From positions 1 to 18,544 of the forward strand of contig WOGZ01000505.1 of NCBI GenBank assembly GCA_009733775.1: DNA of 18,544 nt, written 5' to 3'. A program made the position numbers and the translations under genes. The notes below the pieces were generated by a model, which saw nothing but the letters and a program-made list of their open reading frames with translations, had not been told where the DNA came from and did not search any database. Position 1 is the stretch's first letter, and the number at the start of each line of letters is the position of its first letter. Source of the DNA: Alectoria sarmentosa (taxonomy: Eukaryota; Ascomycota; Lecanoromycetes; Lecanorales; Parmeliaceae). Positions 9,344 through 18,544 of this stretch are shown here, one piece after another.

Positions 9344-10869
9344 TCGTTTTTTCAAAACGCGCCCTCTACTTTTATCTCGCTTATCATTTTTTTTTTCATT
9401 TAACGATGCGTTTTTTACATTTTTAAATGATCGAAAAATGTTTTAATCGATGTTATAAATCATTTGTTGCGAGATCTATTAATAGATTTTTTTAATATCG
9501 ACTCCTTTAATAGCCCTCTCTCAAATTCGTCTTTTAATTTTTTTTTAACAATTATTTAATTTTTAATAAAGTTGACAAATTATATTGCGCGTTATTTATA
9601 CATTATAAAGTCTTTGCGATATGATCTCGATTTTATAAATCAGATTTGCGATCGATGTGATACGACGTCGTTTAAAAATGAGTTATTTAAATAATGTTGT
9701 GATAACGATAAGATTGAAATCGTTACATTTAAAATAAATTTTTCATAAAATGACGATTAAAAGGATAATTAAGACGAGAATAAAAAGCATTATAAAATTA
9801 AAATAAATGTAAATAATTTCATTAATTTTAATGAGCGTGATATTAACAACATTTTATATTTTTTAAAATTTGATATCATAATTTTAATTAATAAATATAA
9901 AGAATATCGCGTTTATAACGTTTAATATAATAACGCCGTCTCGATAATTTTATAACAAATCATTATTAATTATTCGATCACTTCATTTATGTGTAAAATA
10001 TAAAGCGCGATCATTATTTATATGCTTGTTTTGACGCCTTCAAAGAGCGAAAATCGATCTTTAATCAAATTTACATTATGAATAATATTTAAAAACAATT
10101 CATAACACGATATAATTTATTTTTAATCGCGTTTTTTATATTAATTATATTAAATATGATTATTATAATAATATCAAATAATAATTTTATCAAAAAATAA
10201 TTATCTTTTTCAAAAACATCAATTTTTACATTATTACCCTCAAAACGATATTTGAAAAATTGAAAATCGATTCAATTACACGAGGTTATAAATTATTATA
10301 TAAAAACTCATAACATCATAATTCACGCATTTATAATCATTTTATTTCAAATAAAATCGCTATTACTTAAAAAAGCGATATAAATAATTCATTAAACATG
10401 TTTAAAACGAAAAACGTTTTAATTGAGATTTAAAGTGACGATAAATATAATATTTTATATTAATATTTCATTTATATATTATTGCGTTATTTATTTATCT
10501 TTTTATTCGACGAATAATTATAATATAATAATATATTCATTATAAGTGTTTCATTTAATAAAAGTTTTTTTATTAATCGAAATAATAATAATAATCTCGT
10601 CTCACGAATTAATAATCGAGAAAATTCAATATAAATCACATTAATCTTTTTTTATAGATTTATTTCTTTATCTCTTCAAGTTCATCAAATTAATTCTTTA
10701 TAAATATTTCATATAAATTCGTTTTATCAAATTCAATCGTCTTTTTCATTGCGATAAATTATTTCAACATTTCGTTTACGATGTATATATGATTATTGAA
10801 AATAATCGATTTCATTAAATGAGACAAAATCAAAAAATTATTCGAATTAATATTTATCAAATAATCATT
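9344..10869. other. AT-rich stretch between relics D and C, unassigned
   Basis: The first part may be the integrase C-terminus of relic D (it contains the GC-richer CGCGCCCTCTACTTTTATC at 9358-9376) and the last part the region 5' of relic C, but no motif is readable. Reverse-strand frames at 9600-9250 and 10824-10574 look protein-like (for example LKDEFERGLLKESILKK, and EFDKTNLYEIFIKN). Because the forward strand here is C/T-rich, such K/E-rich reverse peptides arise easily as shadows. From about 10000 onward G is nearly confined to CpG while C is kept. Confidence 0.35.
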
Positions 10870-10909
10870 AATGCTTAAATTAATGAAATTATTATAAACG
10901 CATAAATTA

Positions 10910-11340
10910 ACAAATAACGTATTATCCTTTCTTTCTCATATCAAAAAAATTCACGATTCATAAAACAACTTTATCAAAATTATATGATCTTAATTATTAA
11001 ATTTGATTAATTAAACATCTTTATTATTTTTATTTATAACTCAAAATGAATTAAAATCATCGTTAATCTGCTATTTAACGAATTAATTATCGATTGACCT
11101 AATTTGATAATAAAAATGTTCAAATTAAAATTGAAATTTTTTATAAATGATATCTTGAAAAAGAAAATGCTTGATAAACTTTTTTTCATTTTTTTAAATA
11201 AATTTATTCACAATAAACCTTTTAAGAGCACGTTAATCAAATAATTAATATAAATTATAAGTTCTAAAAATGCTTTTAACATCATTTAACTCTTTATACG
11301 TCGTAATTTTTATTTATAAATCCTATAATGCTCTCAAATT
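10910..11340 (+). pseudogene. Decayed Ty3/gypsy reverse transcriptase (relic C)
   Basis: Forward-strand pieces match RT from fingers to palm in order. TNNVLSFLSHIKKIHDS (10910-10960) aligns with K-N-R-Y-P-L-P-L-I-D-x-L-L-D-x-L-S. After a stop, NNFIKII corresponds to K-[YF]-F-T-K-[IL]-D before the first catalytic Asp. NELKSSLICYL (11045-11077) matches [DE]-E-W-K-T-A-F-x-x-x-[YF]. One frameshift later, FNELIID, TGA and PNL matches F-E-[YF]-L-V-M-P-F-G-L. KFFINDIL (11134-11157) matches the F-Q-x-[FY]-I-N-D-x-L block almost perfectly. LDKLFFIFLNKFIHNK (11170-11217) stands for L-D-x-F-C-x-A-Y-L-D-D-I-L-I-Y-S, the catalytic Asp pair being Asn-Lys. LFIRRNFYL, TAA, IL, TAA, CS (11290-11337) matches the V-L-x-R-L-x-x-x-x-L-Y-x-x-x-x-K-C-E helix, in the same frame. 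The overlapping reverse-strand frame at 11285-11034 is a shadow. Confidence 0.68.
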
Positions 11341-12660
11341 TTTTCTTTTTATCTTAAAAACAAAATTACGATCGATTGAAATTTCGATAATTAATTTTAA
11401 TTCTAATTAACTTTTGTGAATAAAAAATCGAATTTCAACGTATTATTATATTATAAAATTTCAAAAACGAGAATTATCGTATACTTATATATTCATTATA
11501 TTATATTTTAAAAATCGTTATTTAAACGTTAACGAGATAAACGTTATTATTAATATTAAAATCTTTAATTATATACGATTTTTCAATCTTTATATCATCG
11601 TGATTAAATATATAATTTATAATAATTATAATTATTACGTTATAAATAAAACGAATATCGTTTTATTTTATTAAAATTCGAATAAAAATTAATGCAATAA
11701 GCGATTTTCAAAAAAAAAAATAACGATCACATTATTTTTAAATCAAATATCGAATATTTTATTTATCGTCGATATAAATTTATTGTAATTTCAAAAAATG
11801 AATTTAAATAAAATTGTTGAATGATATTTTACAATTCGTATTTATTAATTAAATATAATGTTTATATTAATATAAAAATATGCGTTAACGTCAAAATTTA
11901 TAAATACATTTTCAAATACGTTTATAAAAATAATAATTAAATCAATCTTCGAATGAAGCGAATGAATGAAAACGATATGATAAATTTAATAAATGAGATT
12001 CAAAAATATTAAAACGCACGCTGAATGAGATTAACAGAGATTTATTAAAAAATATTTGATTTCAAATTATATAATCATAATTCTATTATAAAGCGATTAT
12101 TTATTCACTTTTTAAATCAATAAATCGTGATTTTTGATAATGATTTTCAATTATTTAATATAATAATAATAAACGAACGTCAAACTTTTTTTATAATTTT
12201 CTTTTAATTAAATATACGACGTCAACAACAAAAACGATTAACAAATCTTTTTTATATTAATTTATCGAAACATTACGTCTAAAAAAAAACATTTAAAACA
12301 TTTAAAAATAAAGTTCACGTTAAAAACGTATCGATATTATTATGAGAATATATTATATTAATCTTAACGTAAACGAATTTTATTATTTACGCTTTCTTCT
12401 TTTAAACGTATCAAATTTCTTATTTTATAAAAATTTATAAACAATAAACGATAATCTTTTTTTAAGTTATTATATCGTTTATATAATAAAAGATCTCACG
12501 CATAATAATGTCGAATAAAATAAAATCTTAAAAAAAGCAGATGTTTGAAAAAACAAAGACTTTTTATAAAGTTTATTCATAATAATTTTATTCAATTATG
12601 AATTTAATAAGTCGTTTAATTTATAAAATAAATATAAAACGAGATATTTGATTTAATTTA
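11341..12660. other. AT-rich, C-retaining stretch, unassigned (expected 3' part of relic C)
   Basis: If relic C were full length, RNase H and integrase would fall here on the + strand, but I could not align any catalytic motif. C outnumbers G on the + strand and the remaining G's are mainly in CpG. No terminal repeat was found. Confidence 0.35.
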
Positions 12661-13015
12661 ATTAATATATAAAAGTGTTTCAATTGCGAGAGGAGAAAAT
12701 TATCGCGCTATTTGTTATAATAAAACATTATCACTTTTTTTAATATAATGTTGTTTTTTTCTTTTATCAAAAGTGATTTTATTAAACGTATTTTTCTTTT
12801 ATTTATTCGCAATTTCTTTTATTCTCTTTTATCAAATTTGATTAATATAAAAAAGTGTTTCAATTGTGAGAGAAAAAAGTTATCGCGTTATTTATTATAA
12901 TAAAACATTATCACTTTTTTTGATGTGATGTTTTTTTTTTTTTTCATTAAAAACGATTTTATTAAACGTATTTTTTTATTTATTTATTCGCAATTTCTTT
13001 CATTTTTTCTCATCA
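12661..13015. repeat. Tandem duplication, two copies, 180-bp period
   Basis: Copy 1 (12661-12840) and copy 2 (12841 to about 13015) align with a shift of exactly 180 bp across most of their length. Both share AAAAGTGTTTCAATTG, then TTATCGCG, then TAAAACATTATCACTTTTTT, then ATTAAACGTATTTTT and ATTCGCAATTTCTTT. Many differences are C/T or G/A transitions (GCGAGAGG versus GTGAGAGA), consistent with duplication before the mutational decay. Within each unit AAAACATTATCACTTTT and AAAAGTGATTTTATT (or its decayed version) form an inverted pair. The Phe-rich 73-codon forward frame at 12925-13146 overlaps copy 2 and is not convincing as a gene. Confidence 0.85.
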
Positions 13016-14764
13016 TTAACACATCTTTTTATTTAAACTTTTTGACGATTATATATATATTCTTTAAATTCATTATCAAGACTTCGCTTTATCAAATGAT
13101 ATATAAACGAAATAAATTATTATCGAAAACTTTTATCTTTATTTGATTTAAATTCGTTTAAAAAAAAATTTTAATTTTATAAAAGATATTAATCTAATTA
13201 ACGGCTTTAATTTATTAAAAATGTAATATAATTATAAATAACATCATAACAACGAGCGCAATTATCTTTTACGCGAAAAACGTTTTTATTAAACGAACAT
13301 TTAAAAGCAAATGTGAACGAGTTTTAATAATAATTAAACGATGATTATAAACGTTATTTGAAACGCGATATCTTTTTTTAATAATTATTTCTTTTTTGTA
13401 AACGATTACGAGAATATTAATAAGATTATATTTTAAAACATTATTTTACGAAAAATACGCGAGGTCTTTAAGATAACAATTATTATAATTTCTTTAAACA
13501 TCATTTTTATTTTTCTTTAAAAAGATTATATTATTTATTTTCGCTTTAAGATTTCTTTAAATGTTATTACTTAATTTTTTTACGATATTATAAATGAATT
13601 TAATTTAATCGAATTATTATATATAATTAAATTAATCTTTTAAAACGAAATCTCGATATAAAATCGTTATAATATCGAAATTATTAATTATATATTTTAA
13701 AACATTCGTAAAGATCTTAAATCGTTTAATAACATAATCATATGCTTTTGCGACGACTTTCGTTAAATTTTATCGATTATCAAAAGCGTTAAATCAGAGC
13801 GTATCGTTACATTTATCTTAAAAATCTCATATTTATAAAATCACATTTAAATATTCAAGTTCACGAAAAATATAAAATTTCGTAATTCGAATTTAATTAA
13901 ATAAAATCGTATTAATATAAAAACATTCGCAAATAATTTTTTAAATATGAATAATAAAACTTCAGCAAGCATAAAAAAACGAAAAATTATCAATTAATTC
14001 ATCGATTGATTATTAAATAATATTATCATAAACTTAATTGATATTATTTATCGCGACTTAAATTTATATCGAGCATTTGATTTTTACATTTTTAAAACGA
14101 TTTTTTACACTTTTAATAAAAACATCGCTCGATTTAATAATCAAATCTTTAATAAATTTTTTAAAATTAAAACGATATATATTAATTGTGATTAAATCGT
14201 TAACGAAAAAAATAATTTTCTTTTATTATCAAATTAATAAACGTTTTTAAATCAACCTTTTTATTATCTTATCACTTGAAATTAAAAAAAGATTATATAA
14301 TAATGTTATTAAAAAATTTATAATAATTATAAAATTTATATAATGAAACACGTTTATAAGTTAAGTATATTAAATTTAAAATACTCGATTATCACATTTT
14401 TGAAAATAAATATGATGATAAACGTTATTATATATCACGTTTATCTCTTATTTCGCCCGATTCGAATAATTTATATATTCTCTTTCGACGCATTTAATAT
14501 TCAATTCGTTTAATTTTCAATATAACGATCAATAAATCGCAAAATCAATTTTTATAACAAATCGATTTATGTTTATAATCGAAGATCTTCGTTTATAAAT
14601 AATTATATATAATCTTAAATCGAATCATTAATAAAATCGATTTATTTATTATAATTTTAAGCGATTTATTAAAGAGATAATCGAATTATTTAATTAAATG
14701 TATCAAAAATAAAATTATTAAGTAAATGCTTTTTATATAACAATAAAAATAAATTATATACGCA
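13016..14764. other. AT-rich stretch, no gene recognised
   Basis: One forward run at about 13248-13340 reads TTSAIIFYAKNVFIKRTFKS without a stop but carries no diagnostic motif. From about 14080 to 14260 G survives almost only in CpG while C is kept. Nothing else could be assigned. Confidence 0.35.
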
Positions 14765-14860
14765 TAAAAAAGCAAGCAGAGTTCGCTTGACCGGCGTTAC
14801 TTAAATTCGTTCCGCCTTCATTTGCCTTAAGTATCATAAATTTAATTCATAAACCTTAAC
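14765..14860. other. GC-richer islet inside the AT block
   Basis: About 60-70 bp (AAGCAAGCAGAGTTCGCTTG, then ACCGGCGTTACTTAAATTCG) is close to 45% GC, against 10-15% on either side. AAGCAAGC and GCTTG can pair over a short loop. No tRNA-like cloverleaf or splice or terminator motif fits. It also sits at a transition: beyond about 14,880 the sequence becomes even more AT-rich. It could be a fragment that arrived after most of the mutation, or a junction between elements. Confidence 0.45.
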
Positions 14861-17800
14861 TTGTTATTAATAAAATAATAACGAATTATGAAAAATAGAT
14901 TTTTATTATAAATATAAAAAAAAAATTATAATATATATAAAATGTTTTTTAATGAGAAATAAAATCTTTTAAATATTTAAAAATATCGAATTTATCGTTA
15001 TATTTAAATTAAATTTTATAATTAAATTTTAAAAACTTTAAATAAAATATTTAAAATAAAAATAAAATTATGAAAATATATATAATTAAAAATTGAGTTT
15101 AAAAATATTAATATTAAAATATTTATATTTTAATAAATTTTAATTTTCTTTATTAATTTTTAAAGAGCGTAATAATGCGATTAATTAATTAATATTAAAA
15201 TTTATTAAAAAATGTTATTTTCATCGAAAAAAAATTTGAAATAAAAAGAAAACGAAAAAATATGAAAAAAAGTTTAATAATATTAATAATATCGATTTAA
15301 TTAAATAAACGCTTTCGTTATATTCTCGCATTTATTAATTTAAAATATTTTCAACATTTTAATAAAATTAAATAATAAAACGATAATAAATAAAAGATTA
15401 TATTATATTAATTTATTTTGATAGTAACATTTTTGTTAACGAACAAATTTTTACGACGATTTATTACGATTAAGCGATTATTAATTTTATAATATTAACG
15501 ATATACGTATTTTATAATAAAAAGACATTAAGATATTTACAATATACGTTATATCGTTTCGCTAAATTCAAAATAATATTTATTAAATATCGATTTTAAA
15601 ACACGATTTAAAATAAAAATAATAATGAAATTGAAAATAACAATAAAGAAATTTATAATAATTATTATTTTAATGTTTTCAAATTATATATTATAATACA
15701 TTATATTAATTTTATTCGCTTATATAAAAATGTATAAAATTTCGATATTAAATATAATAAAATAATATATAAGTTTTTAATCAAGTTTTTTTTCTTTTTA
15801 ATTAATAAAGTAAAAGAGTTTAAACGTTAAATTTTATAATATAATATATAATATTATAATCATTTTATTTGAAAATTAAAGCGAATTTAATTATATTATA
15901 ATAATTAAATGAAAATAACATTAAAATTACGCGAAATTTAATAAGTTTAATATTAATATTATATTATATAAATGATAAAAAGAATTTATGTATTTTTAAA
16001 CAAAATTCGAAATTATAATAAAGAGCATATTTAATCGCGAGAGATTAAAAGTTTAAATGTTTCGATTTTTTAAATATATTAATAATGTTTATTCGAGAGC
16101 AACGAAAAAAGAAAAAGAAAAAAAAATTAATAAATTCGATTTAAATAAATTTTTTTAACGTAAATTCACGATCTTTTTTATTAATATATATAAGTTTTCA
16201 ATTTGTTGAAAACGTGATAATAAAAATGTTATTAATTTAAATTTATTATAATAAAAAAAAACTCGATGCGTTTTTCGATAATGTGTTTAATTAAATTAAC
16301 GTAAAAATTGCATATAAATATAAGAGATCGAATTTGATATTAAATATTAAAATATAAAAAATGTTATTAATAATAATAAACGCGTAAAGAAATTATTATT
16401 AATTATTTTAATGTTTAATTATAAACGATTAAAAATAAATGAAAAGTTATAAATATATATAAAAACGTTTATTGAGATAATACGTTAAGTAAATAAAAAA
16501 GCAGTTAATAAAATTTACAAAATATTCAAAATATATTTTTAGTAATACTTTTAAAAATTTAAAAAGTTTAAGTTTTCGACGATTTTATAAATTATTATAT
16601 ATTATTTATAATATATATTTAATATTAATAAATAAACGTTATATTAAATTTTATATAAATAATTTTACTAATTAACATTAATATAATATTATACATAATT
16701 TGAAATTTTTAAATAATAATATTAAAATTATAGATAAATAAAATAAATATAAAATATAATTTCAAAGCGTAAATATTAAAACGTTTAATAAAATGAAATT
16801 ATATTTAAGTTTTTAATATAATCAAAATTTAAATATAATTAAAATTTAAATATAATTAACATTTAAACATAATTTAAATTAAAATTTAAAATTTATATAA
16901 AATTTATACGCGATAATAATAATTTAAGTTTATAATTTTATAAAAACTTATATAATAAATCGTATTTAATCGATTATAATATTTATATTTATAAATTATA
17001 AATTATTATATTATTTATATAAAAAACGCGTTTTCAAATTTTAAATTTATATTTTATTAATATTCGAATTTATCGTAATGTTATTAATTTAAAAATTGTA
17101 AATTATTTCGAAATCTTTTTATCTCATTTTTAAAATTTATTTAATTTAATTATTTTATTTAATTTATAATAATAAATAATTTTAACATTTATATATATAT
17201 TCGCGAATTTGATTTCATTTTATATTAAACTTTTTTAAAAATTTAATTATATATAAATTAACGTTATTATCGTTTTTAAATTAAATTTTAAAATCGTTTA
17301 TTTTATTTAAATGTTTTTTTCGAGATTTAATATTATAATAAATATATAACGTTTTAATTATATTTCGCGTCGTTATTAAAATCTATTTTTTTGATTAATA
17401 ACGTTAACGTTATTAGTTTTATAAAATGTTTTCAATCGAATTAAAAAAGTTTTTATTATAAGAAAATTATTGAAAAATTGTTGACAATTTATTAATTAAG
17501 ATTTTAATTATTAACGCGTTATTGTTATTATCGCGTTTTTAACTTTTTATTAAAGCGCGATTTATAAACGATAAAATTTTTAAAAGATATTAAAGATTGT
17601 TTTAACGTTATAATAATTATTTATATTATTTTTAAATAATCTCTCAACATCGTTAAAGCGAGCGTTTATATTATTTTATTTATTTAAAATTATATATTCG
17701 AGAAAAACGTTAAATAATCGATTCGTTTTTTTCAATATTTAACTTCTTAATTTAATTTTTATATCGTTTTTTTCTCTTATTTTTTAAACGACTTTTTTGT

Positions 17801-17885
17801 TTTTTATAACGACTTTTTTATTTTGTAATTTTTTTTTTTTATATCGATTTTGATTCTTTTTCTTCGTAAATTTATATTTAATATA
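14861..17885. other. Most extreme AT-rich arm, nothing recognised
   Basis: Both C and G are almost gone outside isolated CpG sites. Neither strand has a frame of more than about 50 codons and no protein motif was seen. Local low-complexity runs occur, such as AATATAATTAAAATTTAAAT repeated three times around 16820-16860. The last 150 bp (17740-17880) is pyrimidine-rich on the + strand (CTTTTTTGTTTTTTATAACG and similar) up to the right repeat block. Confidence 0.4.
16818..16865. repeat. Short AT tandem repeat, ~18-bp unit
   Basis: The unit AATTTAAATATAATTAAA, or a close variant, is repeated two to three times and fades into AACATTTAAACATAATTT. Probably simple-sequence slippage. Confidence 0.5.
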
Positions 17886-18202
17886 CTACTATGCTCGTCT
17901 TGTGAGTTTTACATCGAATGGACATCGAATGGACATCGGATGGACATCGGATGAACAGCGGCTGAGAATCGGATGGACAGCGGCTGGGCAGCGGCTGGGC
18001 AGCGGTTGGGCAGCAGTTGAGCATCGACTGCCCAACTGCTGAGAATCGGATGGAAATCCATCATCTTTCGCTAAAACAGACATCGGTTTTGAGCGGATAT
18101 CTCACAGCCGATGGCAGATTGATGTCAAACCGATGCTCATCCGCTGTTCATCCGCTGCCCAGCCGCTACCCATCCGATATCCATCCGATATCCATCCGAA
18201 CT
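17886..18202. repeat. Right GC-rich palindromic block, inverted relative to the left block
   Basis: Starting inside with CTACTATGCTCGTCTTGTGA, the block has ACATCGAATGG and ACATCGGATGG units, then CAGCGGCTGGG units, a short centre (about 18053-18080), and then the complementary arm of CATCCGCTG, CCAGCCGCT and CCATCCGATAT units, ending near 18199. The inner 25 bp before the first unit matches the left block's inner flank in inverted orientation at about 19 of 25 positions. The inner arm (17914-18052) matches the reverse complement of the left inner arm at roughly 85-90% over 85 bp of the CAGC-rich part. Open frames over this block (- 18083-17889, + 18017-18298) are repeat artefacts, with serine, arginine and proline periodicities. 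Confidence 0.88.
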
Positions 18203-18215
18203 TCTAAGAATGTTC

Positions 18216-18322
18216 ACTCAAGGGGGTCAAAAGTCATTAGTCACCGAGGTTATTTTTTTGGTGCTGCGCACAGTAGCCGGGTAAACCTTGGTGATTAATG
18301 ACTTTTGACACCCCTTTGACTC
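18216..18322. repeat. GC-neutral hairpin (MITE-like) just outside the right block
   Basis: AGGGGGTCAAAAGTCATTAG, continuing to CACCGAGGTTA (18221-18251), is nearly complementary to AAACCTTGGTGATTAATGAC, continuing to TTTTGACACCCCTTTGA (18283-18319). The arms are over 30 bp with only a few mismatches, around a ~30-bp loop of GTGCTGCGCACAGTAGCC. GTGCTGCGCAC is itself partly palindromic. A non-autonomous transposon or a decayed element end is the simplest reading. No flanking duplication is evident. Confidence 0.75.
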
Positions 18323-18373
18323 ACTGTAATAAAATGATCATGATCATGACAATGTGATTGCCATGTCTGCGAT

Positions 18374-18383
18374 GGGCACGGGT

Positions 18384-18422
<39 letters not shown>

Positions 18423-18430
18423 ACCATGGC
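18374..18430. repeat. GGGCAT hexanucleotide microsatellite
   Basis: About seven tandem GGGCAT units, preceded by the variants GGGCACGGGTAT and followed by GACCATGGCCAT. An 82-codon reverse frame at 18543-18295 reads through this and the next repeat (PCPCPCPCP, HDHGRTHRSH) and is a repeat artefact. Confidence 0.9.
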
Positions 18431-18432
18431 CA

Positions 18433-18544
18433 TGTGGCTGCGGTGGGTACGGCCATGACTATGTGGCTGCGGTGGGTACGGCCATGATCATGTGGTTGCA
18501 GTGGGTACGGCCATGGGTATGTGGTTGCAGTGGGTACGGCCATG
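18433..18544. repeat. 29-bp minisatellite, nearly four units, running off the window
   Basis: Units begin at 18433, 18462, 18491 and 18520, each starting TGTGGCTGCGGTGGGTACGG or TGTGGTTGCAGTGGGTACGG and followed by CCATGxxxA. The first two units carry GCTGCGG and the last two GTTGCAG, which indicates a subtype switch along the array. The array continues beyond the window edge. Confidence 0.92.

Larger units (their letters stand above)
305..17885. other. AT-rich, hypermutated block of decayed retroelements
   Basis: Composition changes abruptly at both edges, from GC-rich repeats to roughly 80-90% A+T. No open frame longer than about 100 codons exists. Remaining C and G are strongly concentrated in CpG: in many 60-base rows half or more of the C's are followed by G. 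The block holds recognisable remnants of Ty3/gypsy polymerase genes on both strands, listed separately. Known parallels are AT-rich, gene-poor blocks made of RIP-mutated transposons in filamentous ascomycetes. The assignment to a fungus is inference from the retroelement families and the mutation style. AT-rich insect DNA with CpG excess is the main alternative. Confidence 0.75.

Noticed and set aside
8942..9600. Reverse-strand protein-like frames (for example LKDEFERGLLKESILKK and ARSRLKELIKILKEE) as a separate minus-strand gene
   Set aside because: The forward strand over the same bases matches an integrase core at many ordered positions. K/E/R-rich reverse peptides are expected antisense shadows of a C/T-rich sense strand. 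9350-9600 has no forward assignment, so it is left open.
11034..11285. Reverse-strand run of 83 codons with a single stop
   Set aside because: It is antisense to relic C, whose RT blocks are much more specific; no family match on the reverse strand.
305..17885. AT-rich large DNA virus or endosymbiont/mitochondrial insert using TGA as Trp
   Set aside because: TGA stops are frequent in the relics but TAA and TAG are too. No viral or organelle gene could be recognised, while gypsy polymerase motifs can. CpG excess does not fit insect mitochondria.
305..17885. Whole-block palindrome (left arm equal to the reverse complement of the right arm)
   Set aside because: Similarity between the two ends stops about 25 bp inside the GC-rich blocks; 305-400 and 17780-17885 do not match.
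17889..18543. Open frames of 64-93 codons across the right flank, and 97 codons at 52-345
   Set aside because: All run through tandem repeats and have repetitive peptides (PCPCPCP, SRCPAAVHP); no start context or domain.

Overview
The window looks like a transposon graveyard in a eukaryotic genome, most likely a filamentous ascomycete. It is an AT-rich block of about 17.6 kb (roughly 80-90% A+T by eye, positions ~305-17885) bounded on both sides by short GC-rich palindromic repeat blocks. About 340 bp of GC-rich hairpin and minisatellite sequence follow on the right. I find no intact gene, no tRNA or rRNA, no CRISPR array and no bacterial feature.

Reading through stop codons and frameshifts, I recognise eroded pieces of several Ty3/gypsy LTR-retrotransposon pol genes. 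Region A (+ strand, ~1.6-2.9 kb) has an RT-thumb-like segment, an RNase-H C-terminus-like segment and an integrase core, in the expected order. Region B (- strand, ~6.27-5.77 kb) has RT motifs with the thumb. Region D (+ strand, ~8.9-9.35 kb) has an integrase core. Region C (+ strand, ~10.9-11.35 kb) has RT. Two more stretches (+ 3.86-4.84 kb and + 7.42-7.95 kb) look like eroded reading frames but match no family I can name. No LTR pair or gag could be delimited.

The block carries an unusual mutational signature. Cytosines and guanines have largely been replaced by T and A, yet CpG dinucleotides survive at several times the expected rate. The loss is strand-asymmetric in long patches: around 4.4-4.8 kb nearly every remaining C on the + strand sits in CpG while G is kept, and around 10.0-12.5 and 14.1-14.3 kb the reverse holds. 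This resembles fungal repeat-induced point mutation (RIP), but the apparent sparing of CpG and the loss of C outside CpA are not the textbook CpA pattern.

The flanking blocks (1-304 and ~17886-18202) are each a near-palindrome built from ~10-bp tandem units of the ATCGGATGGA and CAGCGGCTGGG type, and they are inverted relative to each other. They escaped the AT conversion. They could be ends of one large fold-back-like element or two copies of a small hairpin element. The left block is cut by the window edge, so this cannot be settled here. Organism and mechanism assignments are inference; the repeats, the composition and the motifs are read directly from the sequence.
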